Assembly: GCA_041397365.1 (NCBI GenBank)
Contig: JAWKWT010000006.1
Location: 124,001-188,000, forward strand
Length of the DNA: 64,000 nt
Reading direction: 5' to 3'
Source: P52-10 sp041397365
Lineage (GTDB): Bacteria; Pseudomonadota; Alphaproteobacteria; Rhizobiales; Xanthobacteraceae
A model generated the notes under the pieces. The model searched no databases and had not been told where the DNA came from. It was given only the letters and a program-made list of their open reading frames with translations. A program made the position numbers and the translations under genes. Below are positions 46,314-55,673 of the stretch, piece after piece (the stretch's first letter is position 1; every line of letters begins with the position of its first letter).

Positions 46314-47030
46314 TCAGCCGGCGACGATCGTCCCCTGCCCCTCGCCGCTGAGAATCGAACCGATCGAACCGGATTCGGCGATCGAAAACACGATGATAGG
46401 CATCGCCGTCTCGCGGGCAAGGGCGAACGCGGTCGCATCCATCACCTTATAGCCGCCTTCCAGCGCCTGCGAGTGGGTCAGCCGCTCGAACCGCGTCGCC
46501 GACGGGTCCTTCTTCGGATCGGCGGAGTAGACGCCGTCGACATTGGTCGCCTTCAGCACTGCATGCGCGCCGATTTCGGCCGCGCGCAGCACCGCAGTCG
46601 TGTCGGTGGTGAAGAACGGATTTCCGGTGCCGCCGGCGAGCAGTACGATCCGGCCTTCGGCGAGGTATTTATGTGTTGTGGTGCGCGTGAACAGCTCACA
46701 GACCTGCGGCATGACGAAGGACGACAGCGCGCGCGCGGGCTGTCCCTGCCGCTCCAGCGCCGATTCGAGCGCGAGGCAGTTCATGACGGTCGCGAGCATA
46801 CCCATGGTGTCGCCGCGCGGCCGCGAAACGCCGCGCGCGGACACTTCGACGCCGCGAAAGATGTTGCCGCCGCCGACGACGACGGCCAGCTCCACGCCGA
46901 GCTCGCGCGCCTCTATCAGATCGCCGGCAATGCGGTCGATGGTCGGCTGATGAATGCCGAAGGGCTGGTCGCCCGCGAGATATTCGCCGGAGAGCTTGAC
47001 GACCACGCGCCGATATTTCGGTTCAGCCAT
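46314..47030 (-). CDS. pyrH: UMP kinase
   Basis: A 238-residue amino-acid-kinase-fold enzyme phosphorylating UMP to UDP, upstream of PyrG in CTP supply. VVVKLSGEYLAGDQPFG, VVGGGNIFRG, GMLATVMNCLALESAL, LLAGGTGNPFFTTDTTA and the DGVYSADPKKDP loop are all standard. It is placed between tsf and frr, as in most bacteria. The 102-base gap to tsf may contain a secondary promoter, but none is obvious. Confidence 0.96.
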   Translation of the reverse strand: MAEPKYRRVVVKLSGEYLAGDQPFGIHQPTIDRIAGDLIEARELGVELAVVVGGGNIFRGVEVSARGVSRPRGDTMGMLATVMNCLALESALERQGQPARALSSFVMPQVCELFTRTTTHKYLAEGRIVLLAGGTGNPFFTTDTTAVLRAAEIGAHAVLKATNVDGVYSADPKKDPSATRFERLTHSQALEGGYKVMDATAFALARETAMPIIVFSIAESGSIGSILSGEGQGTIVAG

Positions 47031-47132
47031 TGCACAGCTCTCCGTTGTGCGGTTCCGCGACGAGACATTTGCGTATCGTCGCGGGCAGTCTTCGTCGAAG
47101 CAAGGCCGAAGCAGCGTCCGGCGGAACGCCGG

Positions 47133-48056
47133 TCAGTTGCTGCCGGCGGCCGCGGCCACTTCCGCCGCGAAGTCGGATTCCTGCTTCTCGATGCCTTCGC
47201 CGAGGGCGTAGCGCACGAATCCGGTGAGCTTCACCGGCGCGCCGACCTTACCTTCAGAGTCCTTCACAGCCTGGCCGACGCTCTTCTTGTCGTCGAAGAT
47301 GAAAGGCTGCTCGATCAGCGTCTGTTCCTTGTAGAAGGTCTTCAGGCCCGATTCGGTGATCTTCTCGATCATCGCTTCCGGCTTGCCCTGCTGGCGGAAC
47401 TTGTCGGCCAGAATGTCCTTCTCGCGCTGAACCACCGCCGGGTCGAGGCCGGAGGCATCGAGCGCCAGCGGGTTGGTCGAGGCGATGTGCATCGCGATCT
47501 GCCGGCCGAGAGCTGCGAGCTGATCCTTGTCGCCGGTCGATTCGAGCGCGACCATCACGCCGATCTTGCCGAGCCCGTCGATGACCGCGTTATGCGCATA
47601 GACGCCGATCACGCCGGCATTCACCGACAGCGTGGCGGCGCGGCGAAGCGACATGTTCTCGCCGATGGTGGCAATCGCATCCGCGATCGCGCTGTCGACG
47701 GTGGCGCTGCCGACCTTCGCCTGCTTGATCGTCTCGACATCGCCGCCGACGTCGATCGCGACCTGCGCGATCAGCTTCACGAGGCCCTGGAACTGGTCGT
47801 TGCGCGCGACGAAGTCGGTCTCGGAGTTGACCTCGACCATCGCGCCCTTGGTGCCCTGAACGACGATGCCGACGAGACCTTCCGCCGCGACGCGGCCGGC
47901 CTTCTTCGCGGCCTTCGATAGGCCCTTCTTGCGCAGCCAGTCGACGGCCGCCTCGATGTCGCCATTCGTCTCGTTCAGCGCCTGCTTGCAATCCATCATG
48001 CCCGCGCCGGTCTTGTCGCGCAGTTCCTTGACCATCGCGGCCGAAATCGCTGCCAT
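47133..48056 (-). CDS. tsf: Elongation factor Ts
   Basis: A 307-residue guanine-nucleotide exchange factor for EF-Tu. The N-terminal module VKELRDKTGAGMMDCKQAL is diagnostic, followed by GLSKAAKKAGRVAAEGL and the core TDFVARNDQF (EF-Tu Mg-site disruption). HIASTNPLALDASGLDP and the C-terminal GKPEAMIEKI complete it. The length is normal for the family. A strong GC hairpin lies in the 112-base gap separating it from rpsB. Confidence 0.96.
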   Translation of the reverse strand: MAAISAAMVKELRDKTGAGMMDCKQALNETNGDIEAAVDWLRKKGLSKAAKKAGRVAAEGLVGIVVQGTKGAMVEVNSETDFVARNDQFQGLVKLIAQVAIDVGGDVETIKQAKVGSATVDSAIADAIATIGENMSLRRAATLSVNAGVIGVYAHNAVIDGLGKIGVMVALESTGDKDQLAALGRQIAMHIASTNPLALDASGLDPAVVQREKDILADKFRQQGKPEAMIEKITESGLKTFYKEQTLIEQPFIFDDKKSVGQAVKDSEGKVGAPVKLTGFVRYALGEGIEKQESDFAAEVAAAAGSN

Positions 48057-48132
48057 TGTCTATTTCCTTTGCCCTCGCAGACGCGGCCTAGAGATGGCCA
48101 TCGTCCGGCACAGCATCAAGATATGAAAAGGA

Positions 48133-48153
48133 GGCCGGGCGCGGCGCCCGGCC
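48133..48153 (-). promoter_or_regulatory. GC-rich hairpin between rpsB and tsf (possible attenuator)
   Basis: GGCCGGGCGC and its exact complement GCGCCCGGCC are separated by one base, giving a stem of about eight base pairs with a short loop. On the minus strand it is followed by TCCTTTTCAT, an imperfect U-tract. It lies 15 bases after the rpsB stop and about 75 bases before tsf. It could partly terminate rpsB transcripts and set the S2 to EF-Ts ratio, or protect the rpsB 3' end. Confidence 0.6.
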
Positions 48154-48168
48154 TTGTTCGTCTGAAAA

Positions 48169-49160
48169 TCAAGCCTCGGCGAGCGTCTTCGCCTGCGCGA
48201 CCCAGCTGTCGGCGCGGCCCGGCAGGCCGACCTGTTCGGCGATGTGATGCGAGGTGTCGTGATCGAGTTCGGCCAGCTGCCAGTAATGGAAGATGCCGAG
48301 GTCGTTCAGACCCTTTTCGATCGCGCCGGACACGCCGGTCAGCTTCTTCAGGTCGTCGGCGACGCCGCGCGGTCCGGGCAGGCCTTGGAACTCGGACTTC
48401 GTCTCCTGCGGGAGGGATTCGGCCATCGGCGAGGCCGACGCGCCGATATCGACGCCGAGCGAGCCTTGCGAACGCGAGATGCCGTCGATCACCGCCTTGG
48501 CGATCAGGTCGCAATACAGGTTGATCGCGCGGCCGGCGTCGTCATTGCCCGGCACCAGATAGGTGATGCCCTTCGGGTCGCAATTGGTGTCGACGATGGC
48601 GGCGACCGGAATGTTCAGCCGCTGCGCTTCCTGAATCGCGATGTCTTCCTTGTTGGTGTCGATCACGAAAATCCAGGTCGGGCAAGCCGCCCATGTCGCG
48701 AATGCCGCCGAGCGAGCGGTGAGCTTGTCGCGCTCGCGCTGGAGCGTCAACCGCTCCTTCTTGGTGTACTGCGCGCCCTCGGCCGAATTCAGCACCTCGT
48801 CGAGGTGGCGCAGGCGCTTGATCGAGCCGGAAATGGTCTTCAGTTCGTCAGCGTGCCGCCGAGCCCAGCGCGAATTGACGAAATATTGCGCCGAACGTTT
48901 CGCCGCGTCCGCGATCGCGTCCTGGGCCTGCCGCTTGGTGCCGACGAACAGCACGCGGCCCCCGCGCGCGACGACGTCGCTGACACGCCTGCAACGCGCG
49001 ATGCAGCTGCGGCACGGTCTGCGCCAGATCGATGATGTGGATGTTGTTGCGGACGCCGAAAATGTAGTCGGCCATCTTCGGATTCCAGCGGTGGGACTGG
49101 TGACCGAAATGAACGCCAGCCTCGAGCAGCTGACGCATGGTGGATTCCAGGCAACGCCAT
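48169..49160 (-). CDS. rpsB: 30S ribosomal protein S2, with several small indels in the 5' half
   Basis: A ribosomal protein of about 330 residues with the long alphaproteobacterial C-terminus. MRQLLEAGVHFGHQSHRWNP and ADYIFGVRNNIHIIDLAQT lie in one frame; GGRVLFVGTKRQAQDAI, AAIVDTNCDPKGITYLVPGNDD and the tail are in another. Indels of one base near 49147, 48985, 48858, 48835, 48731 and 48675 partly compensate each other, so the protein is locally scrambled but recovers. The last 95 residues (after SRSQGSL) carry a helical extension resembling a helix-hairpin-helix. The start ATG at 49160 follows a GGAG. Confidence 0.92.
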
Positions 49161-49372
49161 TGGTATTCTCCGGTTTGGTTTCCTCCGGGAACGTGTGAGC
49201 AAAACGCGAGCCTTGCGGCCCGGTCATGCCACCGGACGGCCTTTTCAGCCATGTTCCCGTGTGAGATGGCGCGGCTTATAGCGGCCGGACCGCGCAAGAT
49301 CAAGGATTTCCGCCACAATTCCCGTTACTCAGGCACGACCCCCGGCCCGCAGGTGGGGCCGGCACCGCGCCC

Positions 49373-52300
49373 TTATACCGTCTGCACATCAACCACGCCG
49401 GGAACCGCCTTGATGGCACCGGCGATCTGTGGCGAGACCTTCAGAAGCGGCCCGGCAGGCGCATCTCCACCTCGGTTTCCAGATCAAGCATCATCACCAG
49501 CGTCACGTCGCCATCCGCGCCGGTCTTGGCGGCCGGCATCCTGCCCGCCTGCGGGCAGCCCGCGGCTGGGGGCTGATCGAGCCTTCTGGCGATCGAATCG
49601 ATCGGCTTGCTGTCGCGCAGGAAGATGCGCAGCCCCATCGTCGTTTTCGACGCGGCCGCGTCCAGCGGCTCGGCATGCAGGATTCTTGCGCGCACGTCCT
49701 CGCCCTGCAACTCCGCGCCAAGCTGCAACAGCACCGCCGCCCCCGGCTCCAGCACGTCGCGATATTGCCCGAGCCCTTCGGAAAACAGCACCGCTTCGAA
49801 ATGGCCCGACGGGTCCGACAGGCCGAGAATGCCCATCTTGTTGCCGGTCTTGGTCCGCCGCTCCATCCGCGACACCACCGTCGCCGCGACCTTGCCCGCC
49901 GTCGCGCCGGATTTCACCGCCTGGCTGAACTCCTGCCATGACTGGATGCGCAGCCGCTTCCAGCGCGGTCGCGTAATCGTCGAGCGGATGGCCCGACAGA
50001 AAGAAGCCGATCGCGTCATATTCCTTCTGCAACCGCTCCTGCGGCAGCCAGGGCTCGACCGCGGGCAGGATCAGCGTCGGCGCGTCCGGGGCTGCGCCGA
50101 ACAGACTCTGCTGCCCGCTCGTCGCCTCCTGATGATGGCTCTGGCAGGTGGCCATGATCGCGTCCGCGCCGGCGAACACGCGCGCGCGGTTCGGCTCGAT
50201 CGCATCGAACGCGCCGGCGGCGGCAAGGCTTTCGATCACCCGCTTGTTCAGCGCCTTCGGCGGCACGCGCGAGGCGAAATCGGCGAGCGAGGTGAACGCG
50301 CGTTCGCCCCGCGCCTCAACGATCATCTCCACCGCCGCAGGCCCCACGCCCTTCAGCGCCGCGAGCGCGTAGTGGATGACGCCGTCGACGACATCGAAAT
50401 GCACGCCCGAGCGGTTGATCGACGGAGGCTCCATCTTGATGCCGAGGCGGATCGCCTCGGCGCGGAATTCGGACAGCTTGTCGGTGTTGTTGAGGTCGAG
50501 CGTCATCGACGCCGCCGAAACTCGACCGGATAATGCGCCTTCATATAGGCGGTCTGGAACGACACCAGCGCGTACGCCGCCGCGTGGCTCTTGTTGAAGC
50601 CGTAGTCGGCGAATTTGGCGAGCAGTTCGAAGATCGCCTCGGCTGTATCCCTGCTGGATGCCGCGCTCCACCGCGCCGGACACGAAGCGCTCGCGCTGCG
50701 CGTCCATCTCCTTTCGGATCTTCTTGCCCATCGCGCGGCGCAGAAGATCGGCCTCGCCAACGAGTAGCCCATCACCTGCGCGATCTGCATCACCTGTTTC
50801 CTGATAGATGATGACGCCGAAGGTCTCCTTCAGGATCGGCTCCAGCATCGGATATTCCGATTCCTCCTCGCCATGCTTGCGCGCGCAATAGGTCGGGATG
50901 TTCGCCATCGGCCCCGGCCGGTAGGCGCCACCAGCGCGATAATGTCCTCGAAGCGGTCAGGGCGCATCTCGATCAGCGCGCGCCGCATGCCCTGACTTTC
51001 AACCTGGAACACGCCGACCACCTCGCCGCGCGCCAGCATCACGCCAACTGTCCGGCATCCTCGATCGGCAGCAGAGCGAGATCGACATCGATGTCGCGCT
51101 GTGACGAGCTTCACCGCGACATCGAGCACGGTCAACGTCTTCAGACCAGAGGAAGTCGAATTTACCAGCCCCGCCGGCTCCACCCATTTCATGTTGAACT
51201 GGGTGACCGGCATGTCCATTTTCGGATCGCGATACATCGGCACGAGTTCGCTTAAGGGTCGGTCGCCGATGACGATGCCCGCCGCATGCGTCGAGGCGTG
51301 GCGCGTCGAGCCTTCGAGCTTCTGGGCGACGTCGAAGGCGCGCGCCACCACCGGGTCCTCATCACGAAATGCCTGAAGTTTCGGCTCGCTCTCGATCGCT
51401 TTCGCGAGCGTTACGGGCGCGGCCGGATTCTGCGGCACCAGTTTCGTCAATTTGTCGACCTGCCCGTAAGGCATCTGCAACACGCGGCCGACATCGCGCA
51501 GCACGCCGCGCGCCTGCAACGTGCCGAAGGTGAAGTCTGCCCGACCTGGTCGCGGCCGTAGCGCTTGCTGCACGTAGTCGATGACCTCGCCGCGGCGGTC
51601 GAAGTCGATGTCGAAGTCCGGCATCGACACGCGATCCGGATTGAGGAAGCGCTCGAACAGCAGGCGAGCGCAACGGATCGAGGTCGGTGATCGTCAGCGA
51701 CCACGCCACCAGCGAGCCCGCGCGGAGGCCACGGCCGGGGCCGACCGGAATGCCTCTCCCTTCGCCCATTTGATGAAGTCGGAAACGATCGAAGTATCCG
51801 GGATATTTCATCCGTTCGATGACGCCGAGCTCGAACGCCAGACGCTCGCGATAATCTTCCTCTGTGAGCCCCGGCGCGCAGCCGTTCACAGCGAGCCGCC
51901 GCGTCAGCCCCTGCTCCGCCTGCCGCCGCGGTTCAGCCGCCTCCGCGCTCTCCTCGGCGGCGGTGTGTGCCAGTGGTTGAAACGCGGAAGGATCGGCTTG
52001 CGGGTCCGCGGACGGTAAGCGCTGCGCTGCGCGATCTCGATGGTTGAGGCGGAAAGCGCCTCGGGCAGGTCGGCGAACAGCACCGCCATTTCAGCGCGGG
52101 TCTTGAAAGCGGTGATCGGCGGTGTGGCCCAGACCGGTCGGTCTCCGCCACCAGCCGTCCGCCGGCGATGCACACCAGCGCGTCATGCGCCTCGTAATCG
52201 TCGGCGGTGGCGAACAAAGGCTCGTTGGTGGCGGCGGCAGGCCCTTGGCATAGGCGAGGTCGATCAGCCCGCCTTCCGCCCGCCGCTCGCTATCGAGGCC

Positions 52301-52838
52301 GTGGCGCTGCAATTCGACGCCAGGCGATCACCGAACAAAGCGAACTGACCGGTCGCAGCGCGCGGCCGCGACCGCCGCCTGATCGTGGGCGACCGCCATC
52401 GAGATCGGCCCGGACGGACCGCCGGTGAGCGATCAGGCCGTCGCTCTCGCCCTTCAGCCAGTCGAACTTGATGTGCGGTGCCTGGTGCGGCGGCGTCTCC
52501 AGAAACGCCCGCGAGTTCAGCCGCATCAGGCTGCGATAGCCCTCCTCACGCGCGGCGAGCAGGACGATCCGGGCCGGATGGACCAGCACCGAACGCGAGC
52601 CCGGCTCCTGATCGGCGAAATCGACCGCGATCGCGCAGCCGACGATCGGCTGGATGCCGTAGCCGGCGAGCTTCTCGGAAAACTCCAGCGCGCCGAACAT
52701 GTTGTCGGCATCGGTCAGAGCCAGCGCCGGCTGATGGTCCTTCTTTGCCAGCTCCGCCAGCCGGCCGATGGTCATCGCCCCATGCAGCAGCGAATAGGAC
52801 GAACGGACGTTCAGATGGACGAAGCCTGGACCGGGCAT
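49373..52838 (-). CDS. dnaE: DNA polymerase III alpha subunit, frame broken by many small indels
   Basis: The replicative polymerase catalytic subunit, about 1,155 residues. The N-terminal PHP domain starts at 52838 (FVHLNVRSSYSLLHGAM, ALTDADNMFGALEF). The palm motif PDFDIDFDRRGEVIDYV carries catalytic Asp residues. STRHASTHAAGIVIGDRPL, QEGDADRAG-like text, GYGFNKSHAAAYAL-type sequence and an OB domain near the end (KMGILGLSDPSGHFEAVLF) are recognisable across frames. At least ten 1-2 base indels are needed between about 49430 and 52400. The true stop is probably the TAA at 49373, since the literal frame stops early after LPGRF because of a two-base insertion near 49426. Confidence 0.9.
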
Positions 52839-52985
52839 GGGTCGCTTTCGGTTGCTGACAAGAGGTGGTGCGTGCGCAGGCTAAACCGATTCCTGCCTCC
52901 GCGCCCGACGCCAGTCACCTGAACCGGTTACCTGACGTCCCCATAACTGAGCCTCCGGGCCGGTCCACGCAACCGCCCGCAGGTG

Positions 52986-53121
52986 TTACCCCCGAGCCTT
53001 CGACCGACTGGAATCGCAACTCCTCAGCACCGCGGGATCACACCACGCCCAGACGGCGACCATGCCCACGAACAGCACCACCGACATCAGCGCGGCCGCT
53101 TCCTCGATAAGCCTTCAGCAT
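52986..53121 (-). CDS. Candidate SOS-controlled small single-helix membrane protein (needs one base removed)
   Basis: An ATG at 53121 is preceded by a strong ribosome-binding site (GGGAGG, five bases away) and lies 35 bases from an SOS box. The literal frame gives 27 residues ending at 53038. Removing one G from the GAGG at about 53104 gives a 44-residue product: MLKAYREAAALM, then a hydrophobic helix SVVLFVGMVAVWA, then a polar tail, ending at 52986. Even without correction, an internal ATG at 53087 opens the helix-containing frame (33 residues). I recognise no family. Small SOS-induced inner-membrane proteins such as SidA of Caulobacter block division; similarity here is by size, topology and regulation only. 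Confidence 0.4.
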
Positions 53122-53156
53122 ATCGCCCTCCCGGCTTGACCAGATTCGACCATTTG

Positions 53157-53171
53157 GAACATTTCGGGAAC
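53157..53171 (-). promoter_or_regulatory. LexA (SOS) box upstream of the small ORF and dnaE
   Basis: GAAC-ATTTCGG-GAAC matches the alphaproteobacterial SOS box GAAC-N7-GAAC exactly, as does the one before lexA. A GTTC half-site follows at 53177-53180, again similar to the lexA region. The nearest downstream start on the minus strand is the small membrane ORF (35 bases away), followed by dnaE. On the plus strand no gene follows for 4 kb, so control is most likely toward the minus strand. Confidence 0.7.
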
Positions 53172-53436
53172 AGAATGTTCTTGTTTTGTTTCAAGAGTCA
53201 AACGGAGTCTGTCCGTGCAGAGTGCGGCGGCCGGCGCCGGTTCGTCACATGGTTAGCGATTTCTGAAGAATCCCGGCCGCAGGGCGCGGCCCGAAGAAGG
53301 TGCAGCCCGATGCATCGAACATGTCGCTGCACCGGGTCTGCGTGTAGGACACAAGCGCGGCCAGATGTTCATGAAACCTGACCGCTAGGAGACTCCCCGA
53401 CCGTCATTGCGGTTCAGCCGATGGCAGGCAAATAAA

Positions 53437-53452
53437 TGTGACTTATGTCACT
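53437..53452. promoter_or_regulatory. CRP/FNR-type palindrome
   Basis: TGTGA-CTTATG-TCACT fits the TGTGA-N6-TCACA consensus of CRP-family regulators with one mismatch at the end. It lies 170 bases after the lolD stop and 316 bases before the small minus-strand ORF. No regulator of this type is in the window, so function is speculative. Confidence 0.35.
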
Positions 53453-53465
53453 GAAACGTGAGAAG

Positions 53466-53503
53466 GGACCCGCGCTCACGGGGATACCCAAGAGTGCGGG
53501 TCC
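53466..53503. other. Inverted repeat downstream of lolD
   Basis: GGACCCGCGCTC (53466-53477) pairs with GAGTGCGGGTCC (53492-53503) with one mismatch and a 14-base loop. It follows the lolD stop by about 105 bases on the minus strand. There is no U-run on either side, so it may be a transcript-end structure rather than a classical terminator. Confidence 0.45.
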
Positions 53504-53608
53504 GTTTGCTGCCGTTTGGAGGGCGGTAGCGCGAGAGCAACGCGGAAAGTGGCTTCCGGTTCCATTTTTCGAACCGTCGGGAACAAAAATGATAGAACTG
53601 ACTTTGGG

Positions 53609-54328
53609 TCAGTCCAACTCCACGACCTCGCCGCCTCGGATGGTGACGCGACGGTCCATCCGGCCTGCAAGCTCCATATTATGCGTCGCGATCAGCATCG
53701 CGACCCGCGTCGCCTTGACCAGTTGCATCAGCGCGCCGAACACATGGTCGGCCGTGTTCGGATCGAGATTTCCGGTCGGCTCGTCCGCAAACAGGATGCG
53801 CGGCGCATTGGCGACCGCCCGCGCGATCGCTACGCGCTGCTGCTCGCCGCCGGACAGCTCCGAGGGACGGTGCATGACGCGCTCCTTCAGGCCGAGATAG
53901 GCCAGAATCTCTTGCGCCCGCAGGCTGGCCTCGTTGCGGCCGAGGCCGCGAATGAGCTGCGGCATCATGACGTTTTCGAGTGCGGTGAATTCCGGCAGCA
54001 GCCGGTGCGACTGATAGACGAAGCCGACATCGGTCCGCCGCAGCATGGTCCGTTGCAGATCGCTCAGGGTCGAGGTCGCCTCGCCCTGCATATAGACCTC
54101 GCCCTCGTCCGGATGTTCGAGCAGGCCGGCGACATGCAGCAGCGTCGATTTTCCCGCACCGGAAGGCGCGACCAGCGCGACCGACTGCCCCGCCCACAGC
54201 GCGAGCCGCGCATTGTTCAAAATCGTCAGTGTGCCTTCGCCCTGTTTGTAGCGCCGTCCGACGTCGTGCAGATAGACGACCGGAACTTCCTCATCCGCCG
54301 CGGCCGGGCCCGTCTCCGTCTCACTCAT
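53609..54328 (-). CDS. lolD: Lipoprotein-releasing ABC transporter ATP-binding protein LolD
   Basis: A 239-residue ABC ATPase powering extraction of outer-membrane lipoproteins from the inner membrane. Walker A is APSGAGKSTLLH, the signature motif LSGGEQQRVAIARA, Walker B ILFADEPTGNLD and the switch His ATHN. FVYQSHRLLPEFTALENVMMP is typical of LolD. The start ATG at 54328 overlaps the lolC stop by eight bases, so the two are translationally coupled. The frame is intact. Confidence 0.95.
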   Translation of the reverse strand: MSETETGPAAADEEVPVVYLHDVGRRYKQGEGTLTILNNARLALWAGQSVALVAPSGAGKSTLLHVAGLLEHPDEGEVYMQGEATSTLSDLQRTMLRRTDVGFVYQSHRLLPEFTALENVMMPQLIRGLGRNEASLRAQEILAYLGLKERVMHRPSELSGGEQQRVAIARAVANAPRILFADEPTGNLDPNTADHVFGALMQLVKATRVAMLIATHNMELAGRMDRRVTIRGGEVVELD

Positions 54329-55610
54329 ACCGAAGGGCCTCGACCGGATCGAGTCGCGCTGCGCGCCAGGACGGATACAGCGTCGCCAGAAGCGATAGCG
54401 TCAGCGCCATCAGCACCACGGCGAACGTTTCGCCCGTGTCCATCTCCGCCGGCAGCCGCGACAGGAAGTAGAGTTCGGGCGAGAACAATTCGGTGTTCGT
54501 CAGCCAGGAGATGAAGCGGCGGATCTGTTCGATGTTCATGCAGATGACGGTGCCGACAAGAAAGCCGATCACCGTCCCGACCACGCCGATCGACGCGCCT
54601 GTAATCAGAAAGATGCGCATGATCGCGCCTTGCGATGCGCCCATCGTCCGGAGGATGGCGATGTCGCCGCCCTTGTCCTTCACCAGCATGATGAGACCGG
54701 AAATGATGTTCAGCGCTGCCACCAGCACGATCAGCGTCAAAATAAGGAACATGACGTTGCGCTCGACCTGACGCGCGTTGAAGAAGGTCGCATTGCGCTG
54801 CCGCCAGTCGACCATGAAGATCGGCCGCCCCGCAGCTTCCGTAACGTTCTTGCGGAACTCGTCGATGCGGTCGGGATCGGTGGTGTAGACCTCGATCGCG
54901 GTGACGTCGTTCGGTCGGTTGAAATAGGCCTGCGCCTCGGCGATCGGCATGAACACGAAGGCGGAATCATATTCCGTCATGCCGATCTCGAACACGGCGG
55001 CGACGCGATAGCTCTTGGTGCGCGGCAGCGTGCCCATCGGCGTCACCGCGCCGCGCGCCGCGACGATCGTGATGTTGTCGCCAGCGCGCACCGAAAGTTG
55101 ATCCGCAAGCCGTCGGCCGATCGCGAGCCCCTGGCCCTCGTCGAAACCTTCCAGCGTGCCCTGCTTGATGTTCTTGGCGATCGAGGTGATGTTGGTCAGG
55201 TCATCAGAGCGAATGCCGCGAATAAGCACGCCGGTCGCGCCGAAAGGCGATGTCGCCAGCGCCTGCCCTTCGACGATCGGCGCGGCAAGCCGGATGCCCT
55301 TCACCGTGTTGATGCGGTCGGCCACCTCTTTCCAGTCAGTCAGCGGGCTTTCCAGCGGCTGCACCAAAAGGTGTCCGTTCAGGCCGAGAATCTTGTCGAG
55401 CAGCTCTTTGCGAAATCCGTTCATCACCGCCATGACGATGATGAGGGTGGCGACGCCGAGCATGATGCCGAGAAAGGAGAAACCGGCGATGACGGAGATA
55501 AAGCCTTCCTTGCGCCGCGCGCGCAGATAGCGCAGCGAGATCAGCCACTCGAAAGGGGCAAATGGCCGGGTCTTGGGCGTCTCGCTCATCGCATTGTCCA
55601 TGACCACCAT
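54321..55610 (-). CDS. lolC: Lipoprotein-releasing ABC transporter permease LolC/LolE family
   Basis: A 429-residue permease with four transmembrane helices: one at about 45-70 (IAGFSFLGIMLGVATLIIVMAV) and three in the C-terminal FtsX-like domain (about 290-420). The long periplasmic domain lies between. FEWLISLRYLRARRKEGFISVIAGFS is the conserved N-terminal block; the C-terminal SWRAARLDPVEALRYE is the classical ending of LolC/E. As in most alphaproteobacteria a single permease gene likely serves both roles. In-frame ATGs at 55601 and 55589 are alternative starts; I keep the longest. Confidence 0.93.
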   Translation of the reverse strand: MVVMDNAMSETPKTRPFAPFEWLISLRYLRARRKEGFISVIAGFSFLGIMLGVATLIIVMAVMNGFRKELLDKILGLNGHLLVQPLESPLTDWKEVADRINTVKGIRLAAPIVEGQALATSPFGATGVLIRGIRSDDLTNITSIAKNIKQGTLEGFDEGQGLAIGRRLADQLSVRAGDNITIVAARGAVTPMGTLPRTKSYRVAAVFEIGMTEYDSAFVFMPIAEAQAYFNRPNDVTAIEVYTTDPDRIDEFRKNVTEAAGRPIFMVDWRQRNATFFNARQVERNVMFLILTLIVLVAALNIISGLIMLVKDKGGDIAILRTMGASQGAIMRIFLITGASIGVVGTVIGFLVGTVICMNIEQIRRFISWLTNTELFSPELYFLSRLPAEMDTGETFAVVLMALTLSLLATLYPSWRAARLDPVEALRYE

Positions 55611-55673
55611 TTCTCACGATTCGGGCGGTTTCGTGCCGTGTTATCTCGGCAGAACCGGCCGCCGGTGCATAAG

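Larger units (their letters stand above)
52839..53608. other. 770-base gap between dnaE and lolD
   Basis: No long conserved gene is visible here. From dnaE outward it holds: a candidate 44-residue membrane peptide (52986-53121, minus); an SOS box (53157-53171); an open minus-strand frame of 52 codons without a clear start (53248-53403, stop codon at 53245-53247, containing SYTQTRCSDMFDASGCTFF); a CRP/FNR-like palindrome (53437-53452); and a 12-base inverted repeat (53466-53503). The dnaE promoter must also be in this interval or upstream. The adjacent dnaE sequence is indel-rich, so small frames here should be read with care. Confidence 0.6.

Noticed and set aside
46161..47921. Long plus-strand open frame opposite pyrH and tsf
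   Set aside because: It is antisense to intact essential genes, has Arg-rich unstructured composition and no ribosome-binding site of note.
53560..53590. A third SOS box, GAAC-CGTCGG-GAAC, just after lolD
   Set aside because: The spacer is six rather than seven bases and no start codon lies nearby in either direction.
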